Assembly: GCF_900454025.1 (NCBI RefSeq)
Contig: NZ_UGQM01000001.1
Coordinates: forward strand, 2,356,001-2,420,000
DNA: 64,000 nt
From: Mycolicibacterium gilvum
Lineage (GTDB): Bacteria; Actinomycetota; Actinomycetes; Mycobacteriales; Mycobacteriaceae
Direction: 5' to 3'
Position numbers and translations under genes: made by a program
Notes under the pieces: model-generated
The model's input: only the letters and a program-made list of their open reading frames with translations
Database searches by the model: none
Told to the model about the DNA's origin: nothing
Shown: positions 1 through 12,120 of the stretch, piece by piece
Layout: the number at the start of each line of letters is the position of its first letter
How positions within the stretch are numbered: position 1 is the first letter of the stretch

Positions 1-591
1 GGCGCTGCACGCTGCGGACGGATGTCGACGCGCGGGTCGACGAGCCCGATGCCGGTGGTGTTGATGTAGACGCCGTCGCCGTGGCCCGAGTCGACGACCT
101 TGGTATCCCCGGTGACCAGCTTGACGCCCGCGGCGAGCGCGGCGGTGCCGACAGCCTGTGCGACACGGGCCAAATGGTCGAGCGCGGTGCCCTCCTCCAG
201 GATGAACGCGGTGGACAGCACCGCGGGGACCGCGCCTGCCATCGCGAGGTCGTTCACGGTGCCGTTGACCGCCAGGTCGCCGATCGTGCCGCCCGGGAAG
301 ACCATCGGTTTGACGACGAACGAGTCGGTGGAGAACGCGAGCCGGGCGCCGCCGATCTCGACGACCGCCGAATCCGCCAGGCCGGCCTCGGCGGCGGATC
401 CGAATGCGGGAAGGAACAGGTGCTCGACGAGTTCACCCGACATCGCGCCGCCGCCGCCGTGGCCCGTCACGATGGCCGGCGCGTCGCGCAGGGGCAGCGG
501 GCACACCCACGACTCCATATCGATGCTCGCCTCCGGCTCGGTCTCGATGCTCGCCTCCGGCTCGGTCTCGATGCTCGCCTCCGGCTCGGTG

Positions 592-599
<8 letters not shown>
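1..599 (-). CDS. hypE: HypE, hydrogenase maturation carbamoyl dehydratase (3' part beyond window)
   Basis: HypE dehydrates the thiocarbamoyl group handed over by HypF to make the cyanide ligands of the [NiFe]-hydrogenase active site. About 199 codons from the ATG at 599 are visible; the C-terminus lies left of position 1. The visible part has the PurM/AIR-synthase-like N-terminal half, with TGHGGGG, STDSFVV and NDLAMAG segments typical of HypE. The start overlaps the hypD stop by 8 bp, indicating translational coupling as last gene of hypABFCDE. An unusual N-terminal extension contains three copies of an [12 protein letters not shown] octapeptide encoded by a 24-bp tandem repeat, ahead of the normal family start. 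Identification is firm; the role of the extension is unknown. Confidence 0.93.
520..591. repeat. Three tandem 24-bp units inside hypE
   Basis: Three head-to-tail 24-bp copies (520-543, 544-567, 568-591) differ only at the last base of the third copy. They are in frame and encode the repeated EPEASIET peptide near the HypE N-terminus. A perfect repeat of codon-multiple length suggests slippage expansion without loss of the reading frame. Confidence 0.95.
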
Positions 600-1688
<1,089 letters not shown>

Positions 1689-1692
<4 letters not shown>

Positions 1693-2006
1693 GGGATGCT
1701 CTCCGATCGTGCGCCGGTGTCGGGGTTCGCGAGTCGGGCCTGCCGCGCGGCCGAGGCGAAGCCGTCGGCGAACTCCTCGTCGAGGACGCCGAGATGCGCG
1801 AATTCCGCCAGCGTGCGTCGTGCCGATTCCTCGTCGAGTCGCTGTATCGCGAACCCGACGTGGACCACCACGTACTGGCCCACCTGGGCGTCGGGCAGGT
1901 ATTGCAGGCACACGTTTTTCCTGCTTCCGCCGAAGTCGACGACCGACATGGTGGTGCCGTCGCGCTCCTGGATGCTGAGGATCCTTCCCGGTACCGCCAG
2001 ACACAT
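1689..2006 (-). CDS. hypC: HypC/HybG-type hydrogenase maturation chaperone
   Basis: This small chaperone of 105 residues binds HypD and then the hydrogenase large-subunit precursor, delivering the Fe(CN)2CO unit. It starts MCLAVPG, which includes the essential Cys2, and continues with the VDFGG segment of the beta barrel. The start at 2006 is preceded by a GAAGGAG ribosome-binding site. The stop overlaps hypD as GTGA. The C-terminal tail after residue 80 is longer than in the shortest family members. hypF lies 14 bp upstream on the same strand. Confidence 0.94.
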
Positions 2007-2020
2007 CGGCGTTGCTCCTT

Positions 2021-4291
2021 CTAGACGGCGTTGCCGATCATGAGTTGACCCAGTGCGATGCCGCCGTCGTTGGGCGGTACGTGCCGGTGGGTGAGGACAT
2101 CGAAGCCGTTGGCGCGCAAAATGTCCTGCGCAAGTTGCAGCAGCAGGCGGTTCTGGAATACCCCGCCTGAGAGCGCCACCCGGTAGCCGGGGCTCATCGA
2201 CGCGAGGTCGGCGATCAGGGCCGCGACCGCACGGTGGAACCGGGCGCCGATCACACCGGGCGCAATGCCGCGGCCCGCGTCGGCGACGACGGCAGCCAGC
2301 ACGGGGGCCGGGTCGAGGTCCACCGGCGAGCTCCCGGTGCCGATGCCGAACCGGTACCGGGTGTCGCCGCAGTTCTCGTGGCGGGACAGGCCTTCCAGCT
2401 CGATCGCCGCCTGCGCCTCGTAGCCGACGACCTGGCGCACCCCGGCCAGGGCCGACACGGCATCGAAAAGGCGCCCCATGCTCGACGTCGGCACGCACCC
2501 GAGCCCCGTCTCGAGTTGGTGACGCAGCACCGACAGCTCCTCGGCGGGGCACGATCGCACCGGCGCGAGGTCGCGATCCCACGGCAGCCCGGCGGCCCAC
2601 AGATGGGCCAGCGCCATCCGGTAGGGGCGCTTCACACTGACGTCGCCGCCGGCCAGCGGGACATAGCGCAGCCTGGCCAACCGCTGGTAGCCCTTGTAGT
2701 CGGCCAGCAGCACCTCACCACCCCACACTGCGCCGTCAGGGCCGTAACCCGTTCCGTCAAAAGCGAATCCGAGCACCGGCTCATCGCCGTCGAGCCCGTG
2801 CTCGGCCATCACGGCGGCGATGTGCGCGTGGTGGTGCGCGACGGTGCGGACCGGCCGGCCCGCCGCGTTGCGGTGTGCCCACGCCGTCGAACGGTACGCC
2901 GGGTGCGCGTCGGCGACCAGCAGTTCCGGATCTACGCGGGTGAGCTGCTCGAGGTGGCGTCGGGTGCTGTCGAAGGCCGACAGGGTGGCGGCATCGTCCA
3001 TGTCCCCGATATGCTGGCTGACCCAGGCGTACCTGCCGTCGGCGACGGCCATCGTGTTCTTGATGTCCGCGCCGACCGCGAGTGTCGGGGCCAGCGCCAC
3101 CGGCAGCGCCACCGGCAGGGGCGCGTAGCCGCGCGAGCGCCGGATCGCCATGTCGGCGCGCATCACCGAGTCGTCGCAGGGCACCAGGATGGCCCTGTCG
3201 TGGTAGAGCCAGCCGTCGGCCAACGGCCGGAGCCGTTGCCATGCGTCGTCGTCGGTGAAACAGATCGGTTCTCCGGCCACATTTCCCGACGTCATCACGA
3301 GTGTCTGCGGCGCAGGTTCGTCGCCGCCGAACCCGAACAGCAGGGTGTGCAGCGGCGCGTATGCCAGCACGACACCGAGGTCGGGGTTGTGCGGAGCGAC
3401 AGCGTCGGCCACCGCCGCCCCGGCACGCCGCGGCATCAGGACGATGGGACGCGCCGGTCCGGTCAGCAGCGCCGCCGTGGCCGGGTCGACCTCCGCGACG
3501 CGCCGGGCCGCGTCGAGGTCGGGCACCATCACCGCGAACGGCTTGTCACCGCGCCGCTTTCTGGCGCGCAGCGTCGTGACGGCGCGCGGTCCGGTGGCAT
3601 CGCAGGCCAGGTGGTATCCGCCGATTCCCTTGACGGCGACGATCTTTCCGGCGCGCAGCATTCGGCGCGCTGCCCGCAGACCGCTTTCCCCGGCGAGTTC
3701 CCGCCCCGCCCGGTCGCGGTAACGCAGAGTGGGGCCGCAGCCGGGGCAGCAGATCGGTTGGGCATGGAAGCGCCGATCGGCGGGGTCGTGGTATTCACGC
3801 GCGCAGTCGGCGCACATCTCGAAATCCGCCATGGTCGTCGACGCCCGGTCGTACGGTAGCGAGGCGATGAGCGTGAACCGCGGACCGCAGTTTGTGCAGT
3901 TGACGAACGCGTGCCGGTACCGCCGGTTGCGCGGATCCCGCTGCTCGGCAGCGCATTCGGCGCACATCGCGACGTCCGGCGAGGCGAGGGTGCGTCCGCC
4001 GTCGGTGCGGGACGTGTCGACGATCGTGAAACCGGTGCCGCCGGTGACCGCGATGTAACGGACGTCGATGGAGTCGATGACGGCCAGCGGCGGAGGGTGG
4101 TGGCGCAGCACGTCGAGGAATCGCTCGAGTGCGTCGTTGCCACCTTCGACCTCGATGATCGCCCCGGAGCTGTCGTTGCGCACCCAACCGGAGAGTCCGA
4201 GCAGCGTCGCCTGGGTGTAGACGAATGGCCGGAAGCCGACGCCCTGCACCACACCACGCACACCGGCGTGGACGCGCCGACGGGCGGTCAC
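2021..4291 (-). CDS. hypF: HypF carbamoyltransferase
   Basis: HypF converts carbamoyl phosphate to carbamoyl-AMP and transfers the carbamoyl group to the HypE C-terminal Cys. The domain order is complete in about 756 residues: acylphosphatase domain ([13 protein letters not shown] near the start), two zinc fingers (CAECAAEQ...NCTNCGPRF and CADCAREY...CCPGCGPTL), a YrdC-type domain ([22 protein letters not shown]) and a Kae1-like domain ([28 protein letters not shown]). The GTG at 4291 is chosen over an upstream in-frame ATG at 4384 because that start would lie inside hypB. hypB ends 20 bp upstream, with a GGG-rich ribosome-binding site in the gap. Confidence 0.94.
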   Translation of the reverse strand: MTARRRVHAGVRGVVQGVGFRPFVYTQATLLGLSGWVRNDSSGAIIEVEGGNDALERFLDVLRHHPPPLAVIDSIDVRYIAVTGGTGFTIVDTSRTDGGRTLASPDVAMCAECAAEQRDPRNRRYRHAFVNCTNCGPRFTLIASLPYDRASTTMADFEMCADCAREYHDPADRRFHAQPICCPGCGPTLRYRDRAGRELAGESGLRAARRMLRAGKIVAVKGIGGYHLACDATGPRAVTTLRARKRRGDKPFAVMVPDLDAARRVAEVDPATAALLTGPARPIVLMPRRAGAAVADAVAPHNPDLGVVLAYAPLHTLLFGFGGDEPAPQTLVMTSGNVAGEPICFTDDDAWQRLRPLADGWLYHDRAILVPCDDSVMRADMAIRRSRGYAPLPVALPVALAPTLAVGADIKNTMAVADGRYAWVSQHIGDMDDAATLSAFDSTRRHLEQLTRVDPELLVADAHPAYRSTAWAHRNAAGRPVRTVAHHHAHIAAVMAEHGLDGDEPVLGFAFDGTGYGPDGAVWGGEVLLADYKGYQRLARLRYVPLAGGDVSVKRPYRMALAHLWAAGLPWDRDLAPVRSCPAEELSVLRHQLETGLGCVPTSSMGRLFDAVSALAGVRQVVGYEAQAAIELEGLSRHENCGDTRYRFGIGTGSSPVDLDPAPVLAAVVADAGRGIAPGVIGARFHRAVAALIADLASMSPGYRVALSGGVFQNRLLLQLAQDILRANGFDVLTHRHVPPNDGGIALGQLMIGNAV

Positions 4292-4310
4292 GGTGTCACC
4301 CCGACCCTCA

Positions 4311-5162
4311 TCACCTGCGGCGAATCTCTTGGTGCGGCCGGACTTCCGGGGCGGGCCTCCCCCCGGCGATCGGGACTCGCGCATCGTAGATCGATCGCTG
4401 TGAGATCCAGTCGTACCACTCCTCGACTCCGTCCCCGGTCTTCGCCGACAGTGTCAGAATGCCCACTCCGGGGTTGACCGACCTCGCCGCCGACGCGCAC
4501 GCGTCGATGTCGAAGTCGACATACGGCAGCAGGTCGGACTTGTTGATGAGCACCAGGTCCGCCGCGGCGAACATGTGCGGATACTTCAGCGGCTTGTCGG
4601 CGCCCTCGGTCGCCGAGATCACCACGACCTTGCTGGTTTCGCCGAGATCGAACAGAGCCGGGCAGACGAGATTGCCGACATTCTCGATGAACAGGACGCT
4701 GGCGCGGCGCGGAGCGAGCGTGTCGAGGGCACGGCGGATCATCTCGGCGTCGAGGTGGCAGCCCGCTCCGGTGTTGACCTGCACCACCCGTGCGCCGGTC
4801 GCCTGGATGCGCTCGGCGTCCAGCAGCGTCTCCTGGTCGCCTTCGATGACCGCGACGGATCGGGTGGGGTGAAGATCGCGGATTGTCCGCTCCAACAGCG
4901 TGGTCTTACCGGAACCCGGTGAGCTGGTCATGTTGAACGCGACGATGTCGCGCTCGGTCAGCCACCGGCGATTGCGCGCGGCGATTCCGTCGTTCTTCGC
5001 GAGCACCTTCTGCTCGAGGGTGACGGTTTCGGTGGGGTGCGGGTGGTGGTGCTGATGGTGGTCATCGGGCTGGTCGTGAGGGTGGTTGTGGTGGTGATCG
5101 TGGCCCTGCACCGGCACCGTGATAGTCGTCCCGTTCTCGCCGCACCCGCAGGTCGCGCACAT
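4311..5162 (-). CDS. hypB: HypB GTPase, nickel insertion
   Basis: HypB is the GTPase that works with HypA to deliver nickel to the hydrogenase large subunit. The 283-residue product begins with MCATCGCGE, a high-affinity N-terminal metal site, and then a histidine-rich stretch (about residues 20-43) expected to buffer nickel. The G domain shows P-loop SPGSGKTTLLE, the VNTGAGCHLDA metal-site segment, ENVGNLVCP and NKSDLL. The start is 2 bp downstream of the hypA stop, and the GGAGG ribosome-binding site lies within the end of hypA. Confidence 0.95.
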   Translation of the reverse strand: MCATCGCGENGTTITVPVQGHDHHHNHPHDQPDDHHQHHHPHPTETVTLEQKVLAKNDGIAARNRRWLTERDIVAFNMTSSPGSGKTTLLERTIRDLHPTRSVAVIEGDQETLLDAERIQATGARVVQVNTGAGCHLDAEMIRRALDTLAPRRASVLFIENVGNLVCPALFDLGETSKVVVISATEGADKPLKYPHMFAAADLVLINKSDLLPYVDFDIDACASAARSVNPGVGILTLSAKTGDGVEEWYDWISQRSIYDARVPIAGGRPAPEVRPHQEIRRR

Positions 5163-5164
5163 CG

Positions 5165-5398
5165 TCAACTCACCTCCATCGACAGAATCCGCAGATCGCG
5201 GCCCGCCAGGACTTCGACATCGGCACTCCCGCAGGGGCACAACAGGATCGGATCGTGCAGCTCGAAACAGAATCTCATCGAGTCGGGCACCAGCGCGCAC
5301 AGTTCGCCGATCTCCAGCAGGACGCGGTGCACCCGTCGTCCATCGGCGTGCGCGCACGCGGCGTCCACCACGCTCTGGGTGATCGCCATCTCGTGCAT
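5165..5398 (-). CDS. hypA: HypA nickel chaperone with internal in-frame deletion
   Basis: HypA passes nickel to the hydrogenase precursor together with HypB. The start (MHEMAITQSVVDAA, which includes the conserved His2) and the end (GSADVEVLAGRDLRILSMEVS) are typical, but the protein has only 77 residues, against about 110-118 in the family. The gap lies between MRFCFEL and HDPILLCPCGS. There the usual beta strand and the first CxxC pair of the zinc site are missing, while the second Cys pair (CPC) remains. The frame is kept. It could be a real shortened allele or a deletion that inactivates zinc binding. It is the first gene of the hyp operon and lies 65 bp after the upstream hydrolase gene. 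Confidence 0.88.
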   Translation of the reverse strand: MHEMAITQSVVDAACAHADGRRVHRVLLEIGELCALVPDSMRFCFELHDPILLCPCGSADVEVLAGRDLRILSMEVS

Positions 5399-5463
5399 GC
5401 CAGTCCGTCCTGTGCCGGATCGCTTCCACGATAGGACCGCGCAGGACGTGGCGTCCAGGAAAG

Positions 5464-6354
5464 TCAGCGACCGCCGCGGGCCAGGGCGCGGTGCAGGAAT
5501 TCGAGCTGATCGGCCTTGACCTGCGGATCGTGGTAGATGTCGAAGTGGCCGTAGGGGTAGCGGCGTAGTTCGCCGCGCGGGGCCCGGCGGGCGGCCTCGA
5601 TCGTCGGGCCGGGTGGGGTGACGACATCGTCGTCGCACACGCAGAACAGCACCGGCATCTGCAGTGTCGCGGCCTTGCGGCCGGGGCGTTCGAACGCGAA
5701 CCTGAGCATCAGCCGTGCGGCGAACTCGTTGCGCCACAGTGATTCCGGGCCGAGGATGGCTCCGAAGCCCGGTTCGGCGTCCGGCGAGGTGAGCGCGGCG
5801 AGGTCGCCGGGCGGACCCACGGCGGCCAGCATGCGCGGCGGACGGTTGCGCCAGGCGCCGAGCTGGTCGCGCAGCGCCGCGACGACCATCGGCGGGATGT
5901 TGCGCAGCGGTGCGTTCCGCAGGGTGGCGAGGGCGTCGGTGAACGGTGCCTGGGCGATCACCGCCGCGAGGCGCGGATCCTCCGCGGCGACGGCGAGCAC
6001 GTGGCCGCCGCTGAACGACGAGCCCCAGGCGACGATGCGGTTCGGGTCGACCCCGTCGAGGCGACGGGCCCACTCGATGACGGTGTGGAAGTCCTCGCGC
6101 TGCCGGGCCATGTCGAGCAATTGGCGGGGTTGGCCGGACGAGGCGCCGAAGTGACGGTAGTCGAAGAGCACCACGACGTACCCCGCGTCGCGGAACGCCT
6201 CGGCGTAGTCGGGGAGTCCGTCGTCGCGGGTCCCGGTGAATCCGTGGGCCATCGCCACGCATGCGGTTGCGCCCACGCCGGCCGGTGGTCGGTAGACATA
6301 GGCGGCGATCTCGTCACCGTGTGCGGGGATTCGGACGTCGTCCCTTGTCGGCAT
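5464..6354 (-). CDS. alpha/beta hydrolase
   Basis: This 296-residue alpha/beta-hydrolase of the dienelactone hydrolase/prolyl-oligopeptidase-like group has an oxyanion-type [10 protein letters not shown], a nucleophile elbow GSSFSGG (Ser near residue 115), and a late Asp/His region ([17 protein letters not shown]). No signal peptide or membrane segment is seen, so it is probably cytosolic. The ATG at 6354 is chosen because the region upstream (6355-6523) holds the divergent recA promoter. Substrate cannot be told from sequence. It reads away from recA, and its stop lies 65 bp before hypA on the same strand. Confidence 0.85.
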   Translation of the reverse strand: MPTRDDVRIPAHGDEIAAYVYRPPAGVGATACVAMAHGFTGTRDDGLPDYAEAFRDAGYVVVLFDYRHFGASSGQPRQLLDMARQREDFHTVIEWARRLDGVDPNRIVAWGSSFSGGHVLAVAAEDPRLAAVIAQAPFTDALATLRNAPLRNIPPMVVAALRDQLGAWRNRPPRMLAAVGPPGDLAALTSPDAEPGFGAILGPESLWRNEFAARLMLRFAFERPGRKAATLQMPVLFCVCDDDVVTPPGPTIEAARRAPRGELRRYPYGHFDIYHDPQVKADQLEFLHRALARGGR

Positions 6355-6390
6355 GGTCGAAAACCTAGCCCGTCGGCGTGTCCACTTGTA

Positions 6391-6406
6391 TCGAACACCT
6401 GTTCGT
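6391..6406. promoter_or_regulatory. SOS box (LexA site) upstream of recA
   Basis: TCGAAC-N4-GTTCGT matches the mycobacterial SOS box (TCGAAC-N4-GTTCGA) at all but the last base. It lies 118 bp upstream of the recA start, as expected for LexA repression of recA. Confidence 0.9.
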
Positions 6407-6447
6407 CTACTGTGGGTGGAGTTCGACCGCAGACATCGCACGAAGAC

Positions 6448-6470
6448 TTGTCGGTGGGCTCGCCTAACGT
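6448..6470 (+). promoter_or_regulatory. RecA-NDp / PafBC-type promoter of recA
   Basis: TTGTCGGTGG (6448-6457), a 7-base spacer and TAACGT (6465-6470) match the LexA-independent DNA-damage promoter type described upstream of mycobacterial recA and other repair genes (TTGTCRGTGG ... TANNNT). The -10 ends 53 bp before the recA ATG. The same arrangement, with the same spacing, occurs before chiZ at 27779. Confidence 0.85.
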
Positions 6471-6523
6471 CTGGGCCAACCGACCGAGAACCGGTCAACA
6501 ACGACTACCGGAGAGGTATCACC

Positions 6524-7576
<1,053 letters not shown>

Positions 7577-8113
7577 TTCCGACGGAACCCCGGGCACCGA
7601 CGAGTTCGCCACGCGCGCTGAGCAGGCGCGGGCCCTGTGCCTGCGTCTGCTCACCGTGCGGGCGAGAACTCGTGCCGAGCTCGAGGCGCAGCTCACCAAG
7701 CGGGGATACCCCGACGACGTGAGCGCCGAGGTCCTCGACCGGTTGGCTCAGGTCGGCCTCGTCGACGACGAGGACTTCGCCGAACAGTGGGTACGGTCGC
7801 GGCGGATCAACGCCGGAAAAGGCAAGCGGGCGTTGGCTTCCGAGCTGCGCAACAAGGGCGTCGACAGTGAGGTCATCGACGCCGCGCTGGCCGACATCGA
7901 CGCCGGAGCCGAACGGACCCGCGCCGAGCAGCTGGTCCGAGACAAACTGCGCCGCGAGAAGCTCGGCGACCCCGGGGACCGAGACGCCGAGAACAAGGTG
8001 ATGCGACGGCTCGTCGGCATGTTGGCACGCCGCGGCTACCACCAGTCGATGGCCCTCGACGTCGTCACCACGGAACTGGCGAACGAGCGGGAACGCCGCA
8101 CCGTGTGAGCCGC

Positions 8114-8383
8114 TCAGGTGCTGCGCTGCGTCCGCCAGTGTGAGGCGCTGAAGTCCGCGACCAGGCTGCGGGTCACCGTGCGCCGCAGCAGGATCACGAC
8201 GGCGGTCGCGGCGATCGCGGTCCAGGTGGCATCGACACTCAGACGCAGCAGCCCCGCCGCCGTGAACAGCTCGAGGGTCACCCGCGCCGCCGGCAGCGGG
8301 CTGCGGAACACGATCAGCGCGGCAGTGCCGAGCACGATCCCGGCGATGGCCGCACACCATGACGCGCCGACGACGAGGTTCAC
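8114..8383 (-). CDS. small two-helix membrane protein of unknown function
   Basis: An 89-residue protein with two hydrophobic helices (VVGASWCAAIAGIVLGTAAL and a second around WTAIAATAVVIL) and a basic C-terminus. The GTG start at 8383 forms a GTGA overlap with the stop of the DUF1622 gene, so the two are almost certainly co-translated. I do not recognise a family. Its partner suggests a role at the membrane. The frame is open upstream, but that part is antisense-like, so the coupled GTG is preferred. Confidence 0.6.
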   Translation of the reverse strand: MNLVVGASWCAAIAGIVLGTAALIVFRSPLPAARVTLELFTAAGLLRLSVDATWTAIAATAVVILLRRTVTRSLVADFSASHWRTQRST

Positions 8384-8805
8384 GACGCCGGCGGGGGATC
8401 GTCCACCCGAGGGTGCCTCAGCAGGTCGACCTCGCGCTGTTCCTGAGCGATCTCGCGGTTGAGGAAGTAGTTCAGCAGGGTCCGGATCGCCGCGATGGCG
8501 GCCAGCTTCCCGATCTCCTCGAACGACGGCGAGATCGCGGTCCGCAACACGTCGGCGGCGAGCTGGAATTCCAGACCCAGCACCAGGAATCGGGCCAGGC
8601 TCAGCCGCACCGACGAGAACTGGTTGATGTCGCGCCGGCCGAGGGCCACGACGAACTTCGCGATCGCCACGACCGCGCCGATCATGATGACCACGGCGCC
8701 GCACGCCTCGATCAGCCGCACCATCACGTCGACCATGTCGCGCAGGGTCTGCTCGGGCAGGATGTCGAAGGCGAGGAGGGTCGACGTGTCGTGGAGGCCG
8801 GTCAT
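8380..8805 (-). CDS. DUF1622 family membrane protein
   Basis: A 141-residue membrane protein with a first helix around ACGAVVIMIGAVVAIAKFVV, then the conserved LGLEFQLAADVLRTAISPSF and IAAIRTLLNYFLNREIAQE segments typical of DUF1622. Function is not established for the family. It sits just downstream of the glutamate ABC operon on the same strand (8-bp gap to gluD), with a coupled small membrane gene behind it, so it may be transcribed with gluABCD. Confidence 0.85.
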   Translation of the reverse strand: MTGLHDTSTLLAFDILPEQTLRDMVDVMVRLIEACGAVVIMIGAVVAIAKFVVALGRRDINQFSSVRLSLARFLVLGLEFQLAADVLRTAISPSFEEIGKLAAIAAIRTLLNYFLNREIAQEQREVDLLRHPRVDDPPPAS

Positions 8806-8812
8806 GACGGGA

Positions 8813-9688
8813 TCAGACGCCGCGGCTGCGGTCGCCCTGCAGTTCGAGCGGCTCGGCCTCCATCGGTGCCGGCCCCTTGCGCGACCGACGCATCCGTTTC
8901 TCCAGCCAGGTCGCGAACCACGACAGTGAGAAGTTCAACGCGATCATCAGGGCCGCGATCACGATCAGCGCGGGAATGTAGTTCCCGTAAGCCGACCCGA
9001 TCACCGTGCCCTGACGCACCATCTCGACGAACGTGATCTGGTAGCCGAGCGCGGTGTCCTTCAGCACCACCACCAACTGTGAGATCAGCACCGGGAGCAT
9101 CGACGTGACGGCCTGGGGGAGCAGGATCGAGCGCATCGTCTGCCCCCAGGTCAGGCCCAGTGCCGATGACGCCTCGGCCTGACCGCGGGGCAGTGCGTGC
9201 ACCCCGGCGCGGACGATCTCGGCGATCACCGCACCGTTGTAGAGCGTCAGGCCCGTGATGACGCCGGCCAGTGCCAGGTACTTGGACGGGAAGACGTCGT
9301 AGAACGCGTACAGAAAGTACGCGAAGATCATCATGATCAGCACCGGGACCGCGCGGAAGAACTCGACCAGCACCGACGACACCCAGCGGATCGGGGTGTG
9401 CGTCGACAACCTGCCCACCCCGAGCACGAATCCCAGGATCAACGCGAGCACGATCGAGACCGCCGCGGCGGTCAGCGTGCCCTCGATGCCGGGCAGCACG
9501 TAGGTGCGCCACAGATCCCCGGTCAGGAACGGCTCCCACTTCTCGGCGGTGAGCTGACCCCGCTCGTCCAGCCGGGAGTAGACGACCCACGCGACGGCGA
9601 GGACCGCGACGACGGTGACCGCCGTGATCACCCGGTTGCGGACCCGTGCGCGCGGCCCGGGGGCGTCGAAGAGAACAGAGCCGGCCAC
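8813..9688 (-). CDS. gluD: GluD-type amino-acid ABC transporter permease
   Basis: A 291-residue inner-membrane permease of a polar amino-acid (glutamate-type) importer. It shows the HisM-type architecture: an N-terminal helix, then about five further helices, and the EAA loop GQAEASSALGLTWGQTMRSILLP that contacts the ATPase. The start directly follows the gluC stop (9689). It ends in a charged cytosolic tail. Together with gluC it should form the heterodimeric channel. Glutamate as substrate is by homology to the gluABCD arrangement only. Confidence 0.9.
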   Translation of the reverse strand: MAGSVLFDAPGPRARVRNRVITAVTVVAVLAVAWVVYSRLDERGQLTAEKWEPFLTGDLWRTYVLPGIEGTLTAAAVSIVLALILGFVLGVGRLSTHTPIRWVSSVLVEFFRAVPVLIMMIFAYFLYAFYDVFPSKYLALAGVITGLTLYNGAVIAEIVRAGVHALPRGQAEASSALGLTWGQTMRSILLPQAVTSMLPVLISQLVVVLKDTALGYQITFVEMVRQGTVIGSAYGNYIPALIVIAALMIALNFSLSWFATWLEKRMRRSRKGPAPMEAEPLELQGDRSRGV

Positions 9689-10369
9689 CTACCGCGCCAC
9701 CGCCAATCGCTTGCCCAACCATCCGAACACCAGCCCCAGCGGCAGGGTGAGGATCACGAAGCCGAGTGCGAAGATCCCGCCCACCACCAGCACTGCCGCG
9801 GTGTTCTCGATCATCTCCTTCATCAGCAGCGCCGCCTCGGCCACGCCGATCGCCGACGCGATCGTCGTGTTCTTCGTCAGCGCGATCAGCACCGAGCCCA
9901 GCGGAATGACGACCGCGCGAAAGGCCTGCGGCAGCAACACGATCCGCAGGTTCTGGCCGAACGTCAAGCCCAGCGAGCGCGCCGCTTCGGCCTGCCCCAG
10001 CGGGATCGTGTTCACCCCCGCGCGCACCGTCTCACAGACGAACGACGCGGTGTAGACGGTCAATCCGAGCACTGCCAGCCGGAAGCCGCTGTCGGCGATG
10101 AACGTCGGCGACTGCCTGTCGGCCAACGTCAATCCCAGGGTCTGCGCCAGTCCGAACGAGCAGAACAGGATGATCAGCGTCAACGGGGTGTTGCGCACCA
10201 GATTGACGTACGCGGTGCCGATCCAGTTGAGCATCGGCACCGGTGCCAGCCGCATCGCGGCCAGCACCGTGCCGAGCACCAGCGCACCGATCGCCGAGAG
10301 GACCGTGAGCTGGACCGTCGTCCAGAACGCGGCGAATATCTCCTCGCGATACTCGGTGAAAACCTCCAC
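9689..10369 (-). CDS. gluC: GluC-type amino-acid ABC transporter permease
   Basis: A 226-residue permease with about five membrane helices, the family start EYREEIFAAFWTTVQLT, the conserved LVRNTPLTLIILF and the EAA loop GQAEAARSLGLTFGQNLRIVLLP. The second permease gene starts at the next base after its stop, and the solute-binding protein gene ends 26 bp upstream. It is a member of the gluABCD import operon. Confidence 0.91.
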   Translation of the reverse strand: MEVFTEYREEIFAAFWTTVQLTVLSAIGALVLGTVLAAMRLAPVPMLNWIGTAYVNLVRNTPLTLIILFCSFGLAQTLGLTLADRQSPTFIADSGFRLAVLGLTVYTASFVCETVRAGVNTIPLGQAEAARSLGLTFGQNLRIVLLPQAFRAVVIPLGSVLIALTKNTTIASAIGVAEAALLMKEMIENTAAVLVVGGIFALGFVILTLPLGLVFGWLGKRLAVAR

Positions 10370-10395
10370 GTGTGGCTCCGGTGGCTACCTGTTGA

Positions 10396-11235
10396 TCAGT
10401 TGTCGAGCGGCGGAGGCGCCGGCGCGGTGATCCCGGCGGGGCCGAGGTTCTTGTCGAACGCTTCCTTCCACGCGCCGCTGTCCTCCATCTTCTTGAGCGC
10501 ATCGTTGATCTTCGTCCGCAGCTCGGCGTCGTCCTTCTTCAGGCCGATGCCGTAGCGCTCCTCGGAGAACGGTTCGCCGACGATCTTGAAGGTGCCGGGG
10601 CTCTGCGCGGCGTAGCCGGCGAGAATGACCTCGTCGGTGGTGACCGCGTCGACCGCACCGTTCTTCAGCGCGTCGATGCAGGCGGAGTAGGTGTCGTACT
10701 GCTGCAGCTGCACACCCTGGTACTCGTCTTTGATCTTCTGCGCCGGCGTGGATCCGGACACCGAGCACAGGATCTTGTTGTTCTCCAGCGACGCGGCGCC
10801 GGTGATGTCGTTGTTGTCGTTGCGCACCAGCAGGCTCTGACCGGTGATCAGGTACGGCCCGGCGAACGCGACCTTCTCCTTGCGGGAGTCGGTGATCGAG
10901 TACGTCGCCGCGATGAAGGTGACCTGACCGTTCTGGATCAGGGTCTCGCGCTGCGCCGACGGGGACTCCTTCCACTCGATCTTGTCCGGGGCGTAGCCGA
11001 GTTCCCCGGCGACGTAGGTCGCGACATCGACGTCGAAGCCGCTCATCGTGCCGTCGGGGTTCTTCTGCCCCAGGCCGGGCTGGTCGAACTTGGTGCCGAT
11101 CACGATGGTGTCGCCGCCGGCGCCTCCGCCGCCTCCGGAGTCACCCCCGCCGCCGCACGCCGTCATCGCGAACGGTAGAGCCGCAGCGAGCGCGAGCGCA
11201 CCTGCGATGCGCGTGGACGTGGACTTCGGGAACAT
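10396..11235 (-). CDS. gluB: GluB-type lipoprotein solute-binding protein
   Basis: A 279-residue extracytoplasmic binding protein (SBP family 3). The signal peptide runs to a lipobox at about MTAC (Cys27), followed by a Gly/Ser-rich linker, so it is lipid-anchored. Family segments are GFDVDVATYVAGELG, VTFIAATYSITDSRKEKVAFAGPYL and DAVTTDEVILAGYAAQ. It delivers glutamate or a related amino acid to GluCD. The ATPase gene lies 31 bp upstream and the permeases directly downstream. Confidence 0.93.
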   Translation of the reverse strand: MFPKSTSTRIAGALALAAALPFAMTACGGGGDSGGGGGAGGDTIVIGTKFDQPGLGQKNPDGTMSGFDVDVATYVAGELGYAPDKIEWKESPSAQRETLIQNGQVTFIAATYSITDSRKEKVAFAGPYLITGQSLLVRNDNNDITGAASLENNKILCSVSGSTPAQKIKDEYQGVQLQQYDTYSACIDALKNGAVDAVTTDEVILAGYAAQSPGTFKIVGEPFSEERYGIGLKKDDAELRTKINDALKKMEDSGAWKEAFDKNLGPAGITAPAPPPLDN

Positions 11236-11266
11236 GGGTTTCCTTTCGCCGGGACTGCGGTGGGGT

Positions 11267-12028
<762 letters not shown>

Positions 12029-12120
12029 GCGTGATGACCTTACCCAGCAGACGCCGTCGGCGCCCGGAACTGCGTGATCACGATTTCGGGGCGACCCCAC
12101 CTCCTCCGTAGGATGGCACG

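Noticed and set aside
520..591. CRISPR-like repeats
   Set aside because: The copies are directly adjacent without spacers and encode an in-frame peptide repeat; no CRISPR array was found anywhere in the window.
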